From contig NZ_JXYS01000031.1 of assembly GCF_000949295.1 (NCBI RefSeq), positions 1-64,000 of the forward strand: a stretch of 64,000 nucleotides of DNA, written 5' to 3'. Both the position numbers and the translations under genes were made by a program. The notes below the pieces were generated by a model, which worked only from the letters and a program-made list of their open reading frames with translations, was not told where the DNA came from and did no database searches. Shown here piece by piece: positions 8,896-18,104 of the stretch. Positions within the stretch are counted from its first letter, which is position 1. Every line of letters starts with the position of its first letter. This stretch comes from Acidithrix ferrooxidans. GTDB taxonomy: Bacteria > Actinomycetota > Acidimicrobiia > Acidimicrobiales > Acidimicrobiaceae.

Positions 8896-9804
8896 AATGG
8901 CTAATTAGACCAGAGCCAACCAAACGGCATTAGCGTTCATGCATCTGGATGGAACATGATTCCATCCCGAACCTCCTTTGAGATCCTTGATGACTAGTTC
9001 GATCTGGGCATGTGCTCGGTGATCAGCCTCAAGGAAAAGCGTTTCGCCTTGTCGATCGGTAATAAATGCGTGATAGTCATAGTCACTAAATAGTGCCAGC
9101 TGAGACCCTGGAGTAGGCTTTGTTCTTCCGACGATAAGACGAACGTCTTGTCTATCTCTTGCAAATGCGCGATATTTGACTTCTGCTACATCAGCTCCAC
9201 CTTCAAGCCAATAAGGAATTGAAGTCCATGTTTCTTCTGGTATGGCTGCAATAACCTGCTTCAATCGTTTTGACATCCGTGTTGTAATGCAAATGCGAAC
9301 ATTGCCTTGGCTGGCTGTGTCTCTTACGGCTCTTGAGAAGAACCCAGAGTCAAAACGCATGGTTATTTCACCAGTTGCTCCAGCGGCTCTGGCATTGTCG
9401 ATTACCTGAGTTACAAACTCTCCGGCACCACGAGCGGTATTGGCGTTGCCTTCACGAGTCACTATTCCAAGAATGTCACCTGTTTTACCAACAGCTGCTA
9501 GGTGTGGGTGATACCCCCTTACTTTGGTATAACCAAATCCAGCTCCTTCTTTTTTGTTTCCATATACCTGACATATCGTGGAATCAACATCAATGGTGAG
9601 CGGCTCATCACCTGGACCTGCTCCAGCTAGCCAGGCTCGTTTTAGCAACAAAGCTGCAACTCGTTCAACATCTGCGATGTCACTGGTCTCAAAACTACGC
9701 AAGAAGACACCAAGAGTGGATGGTGCTGGCATTATCTGACCAAGGATAACTTGCGCATTTGGGCTTCGAAGGATTGCAGTGTCATCAATGCAATCACCAC
9801 CGGC

Positions 9805-9836
9805 CAAAATAGATGCGATGCAAGATAGATGCGATG
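9805..9836. repeat. 16-bp tandem duplication causing a frameshift
   Basis: Positions 9805-9820 and 9821-9836 are the same 16-mer with one mismatch. Removing one copy joins the two transposase frames as ...AMAIIASILAGGDCIDD. Confidence 0.95.
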
Positions 9837-10029
9837 ATAGCCATGGCTTTTCTGCCAACATTTGCTCGTCCAGGACGATCCTCTAGGTCAATGTGAGAAT
9901 CAAAGAGATCCCTAAGGCCAAGTCTCTCAGCAAGGGTGATAGGGAGTATTAACCCACTGTTGGAAACTGCGTTCGAATCGTCAAAGGTGACTATCAAACA
10001 CTCTAAAGCACTAGTAGATGCTCGCATCT

Positions 10030-10100
10030 AAAAGGTGCTCCTTGAACTGATAGATTTGAAGTGTCTTCAAACATCATTCTACCAGTTCAGAGCACCTTTT
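10030..10100 (-). promoter_or_regulatory. Hairpin over the IS1380 transposase ribosome-binding site
   Basis: Imperfect inverted repeat of about 23 bp (10030-10054 with 10078-10100), with a small inner hairpin (GAAGACACTTC). The arm nearest the start codon includes the AAGGAG that serves the ATG at 10027, so read-through transcripts would hide it. Such protection against external transcription is a known IS feature; its role here is inferred. Confidence 0.5.
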
Positions 10101-10102
10101 CT

Positions 10103-10539
10103 ATGCCAAAATCAAAGTCGATCGACTAAATTTTCGGTGGATCCAGGCTTAGTCTCCACTGGTACACCAGAGCCTTGGAACCCAAGTATCGTATGGAAAA
10201 GCCATCCCTTAGGGTGAGCTAGAAGCAGCTACAATTCCCCATGTAGCCCCCGACACGAGGAGAATAATTAACCGACGACCTCAAAATCACCATTTCGTAA
10301 GAGTCAATCAATATGAGAGATTCCCTCTGCTTCCTCCGTGTCAAGGCAGCCAGAATCGTTTCGGAGTCAAGGAATCTCAAAGATAAGTTTTGTCTTATTA
10401 GAGGAAAATCCCTCAAAAACGCTCTACCTGTTCAAGTCGATTCGAAGAAGCGTCGATGAAATAAAATATTCCTTAGAACAGACATTAATGTATGGAATCA
10501 GCCAAATATCTCTGCGGAGCTTACTATCATATTTGAATT
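10103..10539 (+). promoter_or_regulatory. Long 5' region of the NlpC/P60 gene with successive small hairpins
   Basis: About 440 bp without a credible gene. Between 10159 and 10247 four short perfect stems follow one another: CTGG/CCAG (10159-10170), CTTGG/CCAAG (10174-10186), ATGG/CCAT (10193-10205) and GCTAC/GTAGC (10228-10247). Segments resembling GGAACCCAAG and GGGTGA recall, weakly, the ydaO c-di-AMP riboswitch that often precedes NlpC/P60 genes in Actinobacteria. I could not fold the whole motif, so this is a candidate only. Confidence 0.25.
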
Positions 10540-11796
10540 GTGACGAACCTGCCTAACAATGATACGGATTTAGATGCCGAATTCAAAGTGACCGAAGTTC
10601 GGTCCAAAAAATTTAGCCGAAAGGCGCTTACCGGAATTTCAGCTCTAGTACTAGGGTTGACCCCGATAGCAACTTTCGCAACTAGCGCATCGGCCGATCA
10701 GCTTTCAAGCGCGAAAGCACAAGCATCGGCAATTGCGAGTAAAATTGCTACCCTCAATGCCCAAGTAAGCGCTTACTCTGAAGCTTATGACCAAGCGCAG
10801 CTGAAGCTACAAACCCTAAATCAGCAGATCTCAATAAGCAAAGCCTCAATTGCCTCCACAGAAGCAAAGATCGCGGAGCTTAGAAAAAAACTAGCCGCTG
10901 AAGCTGTGAATTTTTACACCCAGGGTGGATCAGTCGTTTCCTTTGCCGACGTCTTAAATGGTTCATCCACAGATGTAACCTTGCGAGACGTCTTCGCGGG
11001 AACCGTAGCCAACTCACAACAGACATTAATCGCGCAGTTCAACCTTGCAAATGCCAACCTCAACATCGAAAAAGCTAAGTTGGCCTCCGAAAAGGCCCTA
11101 GCAACAGCGGCACTAAATAGCGCAGCCTCTTCAAAAGCCGCCGCGCAGTCCGCGATGAATACTGCGCAATCGCAATTACTCACAGTCAATTCCAATATCG
11201 CATCACTGGTCCTCCAGGCACAAAAGCAACAGCAACTAGCCCAAGAAGCCGCGGCCCTGCAGGCCCAAAAGCGGGCCCAAGCTCTTGCTCTTGCACAGCA
11301 TCTTCAGCTTCAACAACAGCAGCTTCAACAACAGCAGCTTCAACAACAGCAGCTTCAACAACAACGAAGTGCGACTACTACAAGTCGTGCAAATGCTCAA
11401 CAAAGCAACCCAAATGGCCAATCTGCATATGTAGCAATTCCTCCAGGTGCTGGAGCAGGTACAGCAGTGTCGGTTGCGATGGCACAAATCGGTAAAAGTT
11501 ACGTATTTGGCGGTGCCGGGCCCAACTACTTTGACTGCTCTGGCTTTGTAATGTACGCATGGGCGCACGCTGGGGTCTATCTCCCGCATTCCGCTGCAGC
11601 ACAATACGACTCAATTCAACACGTCTCACTCAACAGCCTTCAACCAGGGGATTTAGTCTTTTACTTCACTCCCATAGACCACGTTGCAATGTACATTGGC
11701 AATGGCGAAGTAGTAGTGGCCGATAATCCTTCATACCCAATCATGGTGCGGAGCCTCTATTGGGACGGAAGTCCCGTAGGAGCCGGACGTCCCTAG
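10540..11796 (+). CDS. Secreted coiled-coil NlpC/P60 peptidoglycan endopeptidase
   Basis: A 418-residue RipA/CwlO-like cell-wall hydrolase expected to cut stem peptides of peptidoglycan outside the cell. It has a basic N-terminus, a hydrophobic signal segment (about 28-50) with a likely cleavage after ATSASA, then a long Ala/Gln/Leu coiled coil (53-280) as in autolysins that need an activating partner. A QLQQQ repeat encoded by four 15-bp units (11305-11364) extends the coil. The C-terminal NlpC/P60 domain (about 300-418) has Cys333 in YFDCSGF and His381 in PIDHVAMYIG; the third catalytic position is less clear. The GTG start has no strong Shine-Dalgarno. It is monocistronic, with a long leader that may be regulatory. 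Confidence 0.92.
   Translation: MTNLPNNDTDLDAEFKVTEVRSKKFSRKALTGISALVLGLTPIATFATSASADQLSSAKAQASAIASKIATLNAQVSAYSEAYDQAQLKLQTLNQQISISKASIASTEAKIAELRKKLAAEAVNFYTQGGSVVSFADVLNGSSTDVTLRDVFAGTVANSQQTLIAQFNLANANLNIEKAKLASEKALATAALNSAASSKAAAQSAMNTAQSQLLTVNSNIASLVLQAQKQQQLAQEAAALQAQKRAQALALAQHLQLQQQQLQQQQLQQQQLQQQRSATTTSRANAQQSNPNGQSAYVAIPPGAGAGTAVSVAMAQIGKSYVFGGAGPNYFDCSGFVMYAWAHAGVYLPHSAAAQYDSIQHVSLNSLQPGDLVFYFTPIDHVAMYIGNGEVVVADNPSYPIMVRSLYWDGSPVGAGRP
11305..11364 (+). repeat. In-frame tandem repeat, 4 x 15 bp (QLQQQ)
   Basis: Unit CAGCTTCAACAACAG at 11305, 11320, 11335 and 11350, the last ending CAA. It is in frame within the coiled coil, so copy-number change would lengthen or shorten the protein without breaking it. 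Confidence 0.95.
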
Positions 11797-11850
11797 ATCC
11801 AACTTGTAGGTGGATTGATTTTTATCTATGGGTCGTATGCTTGTTTTGCA

Positions 11851-12792
11851 ATGAATGCTGCAAAGATCATAGACAAAACAATCCTATTCACCACTTGCCC
11901 AGATCCCACTATCAGCGATGAAGAGTTACTCGTCAGAGTGGCCGGTGCCGGATTAAACGCGGCTGACCTACTCCAAGTTGGAGGGTTTTATCCCCCGCCA
12001 AATGGAGTGGTTAGCGATATTCCGGGCTTGGAATTTTCTGGGACCGTAGTTGCTCAAGGATCAAAGGTACCCACGAACTGGATCAATAGACCAATAATGG
12101 GTATCGTCGCAGGCGGAGCCCAGGCCGAAATGGTAAAGATTCACTTTAGCAACGCAATAGAAGTTGACCAAACATTACCCCTAGTGAAGTGGTCCGCGAT
12201 ACCAGAGGCCTACACAACGGCTTACGATGCACTCTTTAGCCAAGGTGAGATTAGCGCCGGAGATAGAGTCTTGATCACTGGAGCTACTGGAGGTGTCGGA
12301 ACTGCCGCTATCGCGCTTGCAAAATTTGCTGGCGCCACAGTCTTTGGAGTATCACGGACCGACGAAGGACTCTTGGCCATAGAACGCCAGGGGGCTATGG
12401 CAATCTCGCCATCGCAAATCGCAACATCTGGCCCTTTTGATCTTATATTAGAACTCGTCGGCGGGGTCAATATGGCCTCCAATCTTCAAGCTCTATCGCT
12501 TCTTGGCAGGATAGTCATAATAGGAGTCGGAGCAGGGCCAAAGGCTGAAGTCGACCTTCGTATGATTATGGCTAAAAGAGCGACTGTTAGAGGTTCGACA
12601 CTAAGACCCCGAAGCGTTGGAGAGAAGGCGCAGATTGCGCAGCGAATTCAAAGCCACATCCTACCCGCAATCAAAGATGGAACTTTCGGACCACTCATAT
12701 CAGCGGTCTACCCCGCATCGAAGGCCGCACTTGCCTATAGCGACTTTAGCAAATCAAAAGTAGGCAAGCTCATCTTGGATTTTTCGATCTAA
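11851..12792 (+). CDS. Zinc-independent MDR oxidoreductase (quinone reductase-like)
   Basis: A medium-chain dehydrogenase/reductase of the quinone oxidoreductase (QOR/PIG3-like) branch, about 313 residues from the ATG at 11851. It reduces quinones or enones with NADPH; the substrate is unknown. The GroES-like half shows GLNAADLLQVGGFYPPP and the Rossmann half the nucleotide motif ITGATGGVGTAAIALAKFAGA. No zinc ligands are present. The frame is open to a TTG at 11815, but the extra residues are not family-like. It lies 54 bp after the NlpC/P60 gene on the same strand. Confidence 0.87.
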   Translation: MNAAKIIDKTILFTTCPDPTISDEELLVRVAGAGLNAADLLQVGGFYPPPNGVVSDIPGLEFSGTVVAQGSKVPTNWINRPIMGIVAGGAQAEMVKIHFSNAIEVDQTLPLVKWSAIPEAYTTAYDALFSQGEISAGDRVLITGATGGVGTAAIALAKFAGATVFGVSRTDEGLLAIERQGAMAISPSQIATSGPFDLILELVGGVNMASNLQALSLLGRIVIIGVGAGPKAEVDLRMIMAKRATVRGSTLRPRSVGEKAQIAQRIQSHILPAIKDGTFGPLISAVYPASKAALAYSDFSKSKVGKLILDFSI

Positions 12793-12978
12793 ACGATAAT
12801 TTCAAATTTAAAAAGGGTCGCCATCTCAAATATTTGCCACCGCGGCTTGATAAATTCAAACCCTTTTACACCCATGCAGGTCAATCCTGTAACTTTGTTG
12901 CCTGGTGTACAACCTTTGTTTAATATCCAGTGGCTAAGGTCGTATGTAGTTTTAAACTCGAAGTAAGGAAGGGGACCC

Positions 12979-14400
12979 TTGATCGAAGATAAAAAGACCA
13001 AAATTGTGGCAACTCTCGGGCCCGCTTGTGCCAATATTGATACGGTAGTAGCGATGGCCAAAGCGGGAATGAATGTAGCTCGTCTAAATTTAGCTCACGG
13101 AACTCCAGCATCAATTGTACGACTAATTGGACTGGTCCGCAGAGCAGAGCGACATACCGGAAAGATGATATCCATTCTTGCCGATCTTCCTGGTCCAAAG
13201 ATGAGGATCGGCAAGTTAGACCAAGCAATAGGGCTAAAGGGCGGAATGACCGTAAGGCTCGCCCCTACCGGTTCGCCGGCAGTCGATAATGATATAAATA
13301 TTCCTGTTGATTTCCCTGGAATCGCCAGAGCGGTTGGACCAGGTTCACTCATCTACCTAGCAGATGGATTTATCTCTCTCAAAGTAGTTCGAGTCGAAGG
13401 TGAAAGCATCCTCTGCACCGTTGCTGCAGGCGGAGAATTGTCATCCCACAAAGGAATCAACCTTCCTGGTGCCACCCTTGACATTTCATCACTCACAGAT
13501 AAGGACGCGGAGCTCTTATATTTCGCCCTCTCCAGGGGGGCAGATGCACTTTCAATCTCTTTTGTCCAACGGGCTGAAGACCTCCATCGGGCAAGAGCTA
13601 TCGCAGGAGAGCACGGCTTTTCTCCATTTCTTTTCGCCAAGATAGAACATCCAGCAGCACTTCGAGACATCGATGCAATCCTCAATGCGTGCGATGGGAT
13701 TATGGTGGCACGTGGCGACCTTGGCATCGAACTTCCTCTCGAAGAAATTCCACTGGTCCAAAAAGACTTAATCTTTAGGGCAAACTGTATCGGAAAGCCA
13801 GTCATAACGGCAACACAAATGTTGGAATCGATGGTTGACTCGCCAAGACCGACTCGTGCTGAGGTAACAGATGTGGCGAATGCAATCTTAGATGGCACCG
13901 ACGCAGTAATGTTAAGCGAAGAGTCCGCAATGGGTAAGTACCCGGTTGAAGCGGTTGCAACGTTGGCCAAGGTTGCTCGATACACCGAGGAACACGCCAC
14001 ATTTATACCGTCACGTGAACGGGTTGCCGACTACATGCGCGATCACGCCACAACAATTCCTGAAATTGTCGCCTTATCGGTGCTCTCTGCGGTGGAAAAA
14101 TTGGATCCGGACTACATCGTCACTCCGACCGAGTCAGGATCGACTCCTAGATCCATTGCCAAGTTCAGAATGAAGCCTTGGATCGTAGCGCTTTCACGAG
14201 AAGAAACGACCGCGAGACGCCTAGCCTTTACTTCAGGGGTTGCTCCCTTAGTCATCAAGCCTCATGATACAACCTGGGAGATCAAGACTCGAGAGGTTAT
14301 GACCGAGATCGACCCCACGACGTCAGTAGTACTCCTAACACAGGGGTCACAAGGCCGAATATCTGGAGACACAAACCGAATCGATATCATCACCATATAG
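12979..14400 (+). CDS. pyk: Pyruvate kinase
   Basis: A 473-residue pyruvate kinase, last step of glycolysis (phosphoenolpyruvate plus ADP to pyruvate plus ATP). The N-terminal KTKIVATLGPAC, ARLNLAHG, LADLPGPKMRIG, the catalytic KIEHPAALRDID, MVARGDLGIELPLEEIPLVQKDLI and TQMLESM are all present, followed by the regulatory C-terminal domain. Translation starts at TTG 12979, after an AAGGGG about 5 bases upstream. In mycobacteria and relatives lgt and pyk are also close. It is followed by a strong terminator at 14413-14451. Confidence 0.97.
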   Translation: MIEDKKTKIVATLGPACANIDTVVAMAKAGMNVARLNLAHGTPASIVRLIGLVRRAERHTGKMISILADLPGPKMRIGKLDQAIGLKGGMTVRLAPTGSPAVDNDINIPVDFPGIARAVGPGSLIYLADGFISLKVVRVEGESILCTVAAGGELSSHKGINLPGATLDISSLTDKDAELLYFALSRGADALSISFVQRAEDLHRARAIAGEHGFSPFLFAKIEHPAALRDIDAILNACDGIMVARGDLGIELPLEEIPLVQKDLIFRANCIGKPVITATQMLESMVDSPRPTRAEVTDVANAILDGTDAVMLSEESAMGKYPVEAVATLAKVARYTEEHATFIPSRERVADYMRDHATTIPEIVALSVLSAVEKLDPDYIVTPTESGSTPRSIAKFRMKPWIVALSREETTARRLAFTSGVAPLVIKPHDTTWEIKTREVMTEIDPTTSVVLLTQGSQGRISGDTNRIDIITI

Positions 14401-14412
14401 CCGCACTTATCC

Positions 14413-14451
14413 GATCCCAGTGATCTGAACCTAAATCAGATCACTGGGATC
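14413..14451 (+). terminator. Intrinsic terminator of pyk
   Basis: A 16-bp perfect stem (GATCCCAGTGATCTGA, 14413-14428, with 14436-14451), 7-base loop, starting 12 bases after the stop codon and followed by ACTTTAACATTT. Confidence 0.85.
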
Positions 14452-14844
14452 ACTTTAACATTTACCGCAGCTATCGGTCTCTTTGCCAAATACCATCTGG
14501 ACCAGAAAAGGTTCCATGAGACACTTAGGCAGTGCCTATATGGCTATCACATAGCGATTGAGTTATCAAAAACCACCTCATGAGAGACAGCTAGAATGAA
14601 GCAAGCCACCATTTTCTGACGCATATACACTTTTCGCATCCGCACCACCTAAATACGCACATTAAAGCAAACTACGACTAATGCGCTTTACAAAGTTCAT
14701 GCGCGACGCCACTACAGGGTTACCATCTCGACAAGTCACTCAAAACCACAGACCAAGACCCTCCGACCCACCGGGTCGTAAAAGAGTATGACAAAGAGAC
14801 AATTCAAGAAACCTCTTGAGCCAGTAGCATTCATCAACTAGCCA
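14452..14844. other. Intergenic region between convergent pyk and SDR genes
   Basis: About 390 bp with no gene. A small stem (CGACCC/GGGTCG, around 14767-14781) lies 60 bp past the SDR stop and might end that transcript, but lacks a T-tract. Confidence 0.5.
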
Positions 14845-15615
14845 CTAAGTCAGAGACCACCCGCCATCCACTACAAGCGTTTGGCCAGTAATGTAACTAG
14901 AAGCATCCGATGCCAACAGTAGCAAAGGCCCGTCGAGCTCATCGATATTACCACCGCGTCCCAGTGGCGTATTACGATTAATCCAACTCAAACCTCGCCC
15001 TTCCTCAAACATTACAGAAGTCATTTCAGAAGGGAACCAACCTGGAGCGATAGCATTGACCCTTATCTTATGCTTGGCCCACTGATAAGCCAACTCTCTT
15101 GTCAGATTCACGACACCAGCCTTTGAAGCGGTATAGCTTGCCTGAGGAATAGAGTTCGATGCGATAAGTCCAAGCACCGATGCAACATTTACAATGGTAC
15201 CGCCACCACCCAAATCAATCATTTTCTGGGCGACAAGTTGCGATAGGACGAAAACCGATGTCAAATTTGTCTCTACTATCCGCCTAAATTGAGCTGGCGA
15301 CTCCTCAAGGGCCGACAATGGCTCGGCGATTCCGGCGTTGTTGACACAGATGTCTATCTTTCCGAAGCGCTCAATCGTTCTGGCAACCAGATTCTCCAGG
15401 TCGTGATCCAAGGTGACGTCACACACCACGTGAATGGAATCTTGCAAGGTGGACGAGAGCGCCGCAATACGTTCTTCTCTCCGTGCTGCTAAAACCACCG
15501 ACGCTCCCGCCTGTGACAATACCGTCGCAAGGCGAGCACCGATCCCACTCGACGCACCAGTTACAATCGCAACTTTACCCTCTATGCCAAACTGGCCTGG
15601 CAAATGCTTTGTCAT
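14845..15615 (-). CDS. SDR family oxidoreductase
   Basis: A classical short-chain dehydrogenase/reductase of about 256 residues from the ATG at 15615, which has AGGAGGA ideally spaced upstream; the frame continues to 15630 only by translating that Shine-Dalgarno. Cofactor motif TGASSGIGARLA with a following AARREER suggests NADP(H). CVNNAGIAEPL, the catalytic Ser in NVASVLGL, and the YTASK pair (Tyr, Lys) are present, with APGWFPSEM and a C-terminal GQTLVVDGGW. Resembles 3-ketoacyl reductase/gluconate dehydrogenase-type SDRs; the substrate cannot be told. Confidence 0.9.
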   Translation of the reverse strand: MTKHLPGQFGIEGKVAIVTGASSGIGARLATVLSQAGASVVLAARREERIAALSSTLQDSIHVVCDVTLDHDLENLVARTIERFGKIDICVNNAGIAEPLSALEESPAQFRRIVETNLTSVFVLSQLVAQKMIDLGGGGTIVNVASVLGLIASNSIPQASYTASKAGVVNLTRELAYQWAKHKIRVNAIAPGWFPSEMTSVMFEEGRGLSWINRNTPLGRGGNIDELDGPLLLLASDASSYITGQTLVVDGGWSLT

Positions 15616-15760
15616 AGATCTCCTCCTCAAAGCTTTAAAATAGCTCTAAAATATAATTGACCAAAAAGATGGAATCATTACGCTTCCAATGCACTTACTA
15701 TGTAACGACCATTTCAGTGATCATAGAGAAATCTATGCACCACACAATTTTAGGTGAAAC

Positions 15761-16651
15761 ATGAAACCAATACCCATCGTTTTCAATATCGGTCCCGTTC
15801 AGGTACACACCTATGGTATCGGATTGGCTATCGCATTCTACGTTGCCTATCGATATTTCGAGAAACGACTTAAAGATTCAGGGATGCCATACAACTGGGT
15901 TGGAAAATCGTTCCTGTGGATAATTGCGGCAGCTGTAGTTGGCGCCAGAATAGTCCATGTCATAGCAAATATCTCATACTATTTGAAATTTCCAGCACAA
16001 ATTCCCTTGATCTGGCACGGCGGCCTCTCTTCGTTTGGCGGATTAGCAGGAGCAATCCCCGTTGGTATTTATCTAAAGCGTAAATATGCTCCAGACCTTC
16101 GCATCGCCGACACCTTTGACAAGCTGGTTCCAGCGCTCATTTTAGCTTGGTCGATAGGTCGCATTTTGGGGCCACAGTTGATGTTCCAAGGTGGAGGACG
16201 ACCTACCAATGCTTGGTATGGTCTACAATACGCCGGGCAGGTCGGATATCGAATACCAGTTCCCATTTTTCAGGCTACTGAAGACTTTATAATCTTTCTG
16301 ATTCTCCTTAAAATTGAAAAATGGATGACTACAAAAGCTCCACCGTATCGAAGCGGCAGCCTAGCCATAGCTGGACTTTTTCTATGGTCGATCCCAAGAT
16401 TTTGGGACGAATACTTCTGGCTAGCAGTTCCCCGCCTATGGGATGCAGTAGAGGTATTCTCCATTATTTTGATCATAAGCTCGGCATGTGCATTTCTAAT
16501 TCTGAACTCGCCAGAAAGACGCAACTCTCAAAACACACAGGTCTATGACGGCGAGGGCGAAGACTCGGCCAATACCGGAATGACCAATGCCAACGATAAC
16601 GAACACATCTTAGTGGATGGCCTTCAACCTGACGAAAACAAACCATCTTAA
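15761..16651 (+). CDS. lgt: Divergent prolipoprotein diacylglyceryl transferase
   Basis: A 296-residue polytopic membrane protein of the Lgt family, which moves diacylglycerol from phosphatidylglycerol to the lipobox cysteine of prolipoproteins. Family features are YGIGLAIAFYVAY in the first helix, GARIVHVI, the loop WHGGLSSFGGLAGA, SIGRILG (Arg as in the family's GR-x-GN motif) and a later Arg in WSIPRFWDEYF. It departs from the consensus: the residues after GR are ILGPQ, without the usual Asn (GNF/GNW), before a recognisable GGGRPT. The C-terminal 50 residues are polar and acidic. It could be the main Lgt or a paralogue. It starts 130 bp from the divergent SDR gene and runs on to pncB. Confidence 0.78.
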   Translation: MKPIPIVFNIGPVQVHTYGIGLAIAFYVAYRYFEKRLKDSGMPYNWVGKSFLWIIAAAVVGARIVHVIANISYYLKFPAQIPLIWHGGLSSFGGLAGAIPVGIYLKRKYAPDLRIADTFDKLVPALILAWSIGRILGPQLMFQGGGRPTNAWYGLQYAGQVGYRIPVPIFQATEDFIIFLILLKIEKWMTTKAPPYRSGSLAIAGLFLWSIPRFWDEYFWLAVPRLWDAVEVFSIILIISSACAFLILNSPERRNSQNTQVYDGEGEDSANTGMTNANDNEHILVDGLQPDENKPS

Positions 16652-16689
16652 AGATCACAGAATAGATCATCTAAAACCAAGAAGGAATC

Positions 16690-17973
16690 TTGACTGAAAA
16701 CCGCCTTGAAACTACAGCTCTACATACCGACAAATATGAATTCACGATGCTCGATACTGCCATAAATGCAGATAAAGCATTCCATAGAGCCGTCTTCGAG
16801 GTCTTCACTCGAAGCCTACCTCAAGGGCGAAAGTACGGAATCGTAGGGGGCCAGCAACGCCTTCTTGAAGCACTTTCTAGATTCAAGTTCTCAAAAGCTG
16901 ATATCTCCTTTCTTCATAGAGCTAACTTTTTAAGTGAGCGAACAATAGGTTATCTAGAAAGTTTCGAATTTCACGGCACTATAACCGGACTCCCAGAGGG
17001 AAGCTTCTACTTTGGCGGAACGCCGATTTTGAAGATCGAAGGGACCTTTGCAGAGTGCCTAATAATCGAGACATTGGTCCTTTCAATTCTAAATTTCGAC
17101 TCTGCTCTAGCTGCAGCTGGCGAGAGAATGGTAAGGGCTGCCAATCGACGTCCAATAATCGAAATGGGCTCCCGTCGGATTCATGAAGAAGCGGCTCTAG
17201 CCGCAGCAAGGATCGGATACATCGTAGGGATGGCATCTACGTCAAATCTTGGTGCCGCACGCATTTACAATATTCCAGCGTCTGGCACAGCAGGCCATGC
17301 ATTGGTAATGGCTTTTGAAAATCAAATCGAGGCATTCCATGCTCAAGCTATGACGCTAGGGGCATCATCTACCTTTTTAGTGGATACATACGATCAAGAA
17401 AGCGGAATTTTAGATGCCATTATGGCTTGCGACGGGGAACCAGGAGCTATTCGTATCGACTCAGGAGATCTTTTTGAAGGTGCCACCAACGCGAGACAAC
17501 TTCTAGACTCTAAGGGCGCCAAATCGACGAGAATCATCGTCACGGGCGACCTGGATGAATTTGAGATCCAACGTCTGAGAGATGCCCCAATCGATGGCTA
17601 CGGTGTAGGAACGCGCTTTGTAATTGGCTCAGGACACCCTAGCGCCAATTTGGTTTACAAACTCTCCGAGATTGAAGTCAATGGCGAAATGGTTGGCGTC
17701 TCTAAGGCTTCGATCGGCAAGGAGACGATTCCGGGATCGAAAAAAGTAACTCGCCACTTCGATCAAGATGGCCGTTTCATCGCCGAATCTATCTCACCCA
17801 CGGCAAAAGAGAGTTCTCAAAATCAATATTTCATGGCATCGAGCGCAATCGATCCCTATGTAACATTTATCGAGAGAGGAAGAATATCCTTTGGCCTTTC
17901 TATCGAAAAGATACGCTCGTTCCACGCAAATCAGATGAAAGCTCTGGAAAGGTTCGTCGAATTGAACGACTAG
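16690..17973 (+). CDS. pncB: Nicotinate phosphoribosyltransferase
   Basis: A 427-residue NAPRTase of the actinobacterial type, which makes nicotinate mononucleotide from nicotinate and PRPP in NAD salvage. Seen are the N-terminal TDKYEFTMLDTAIN, PEGSFYFGGTPILKIEG, EMGSRRIHEEAA (PRPP/nicotinate region), GTAGHALVMAF, and IRIDSGDLFEGATNARQLLDSKG with GVGTRFVIGSG. The TTG at 16690 follows AAGGA by 3-4 bases. It lies 38 bp after lgt on the same strand and is probably cotranscribed. An ATG-less start is shared by many genes here. Confidence 0.93.
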   Translation: MTENRLETTALHTDKYEFTMLDTAINADKAFHRAVFEVFTRSLPQGRKYGIVGGQQRLLEALSRFKFSKADISFLHRANFLSERTIGYLESFEFHGTITGLPEGSFYFGGTPILKIEGTFAECLIIETLVLSILNFDSALAAAGERMVRAANRRPIIEMGSRRIHEEAALAAARIGYIVGMASTSNLGAARIYNIPASGTAGHALVMAFENQIEAFHAQAMTLGASSTFLVDTYDQESGILDAIMACDGEPGAIRIDSGDLFEGATNARQLLDSKGAKSTRIIVTGDLDEFEIQRLRDAPIDGYGVGTRFVIGSGHPSANLVYKLSEIEVNGEMVGVSKASIGKETIPGSKKVTRHFDQDGRFIAESISPTAKESSQNQYFMASSAIDPYVTFIERGRISFGLSIEKIRSFHANQMKALERFVELND

Positions 17974-18104
17974 CGACCCCTATTTCAACACAATAAGGCG
18001 CTCTTTGGTAGTTAAATCGACGGTCTAATTTGAGATTATCAAACGGAGCGCAGTCGCAACTACCACCTCCACTATCAAAGATCACCTCAAATAAGCGCCA
18101 GCCC

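Larger units (their letters stand above)
8608..10027 (-). pseudogene. IS1380-family transposase, inactivated
   Basis: The N-terminal piece (10027 to about 9837) contains LPITLAERLGLRDLFD. The large middle piece (9861-8905) has the catalytic-domain segments TIDVDSTICQVYG, GYHPHLAAVG, MRFDSGFFS and the acidic ADHRAHAQIELVIKDLK with the usual NHVPS after it. The C-terminal piece (to 8608) carries AGHITRSARKVILHL and a WHYKDKFLEALDRI tail. Three lesions break the gene: a 16-bp tandem duplication (9805-9820/9821-9836) shifts the frame, a TAA at 8905-8907 interrupts the C-terminal part, and a 25-bp segment has been expanded to four copies (8796-8895), adding 75 bp in frame. Undoing them restores one frame of about 442 codons, normal for the family. 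Confidence 0.93.
8600..10102 (-). mobile_element. IS1380-family insertion sequence remnant
   Basis: The element comprises the degenerate transposase gene (8608-10027) and the hairpin leader before it (10030-10100). Exact ends and target duplication could not be found by eye, so the limits are approximate. It lies between fumC and the NlpC/P60 gene. Confidence 0.75.
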
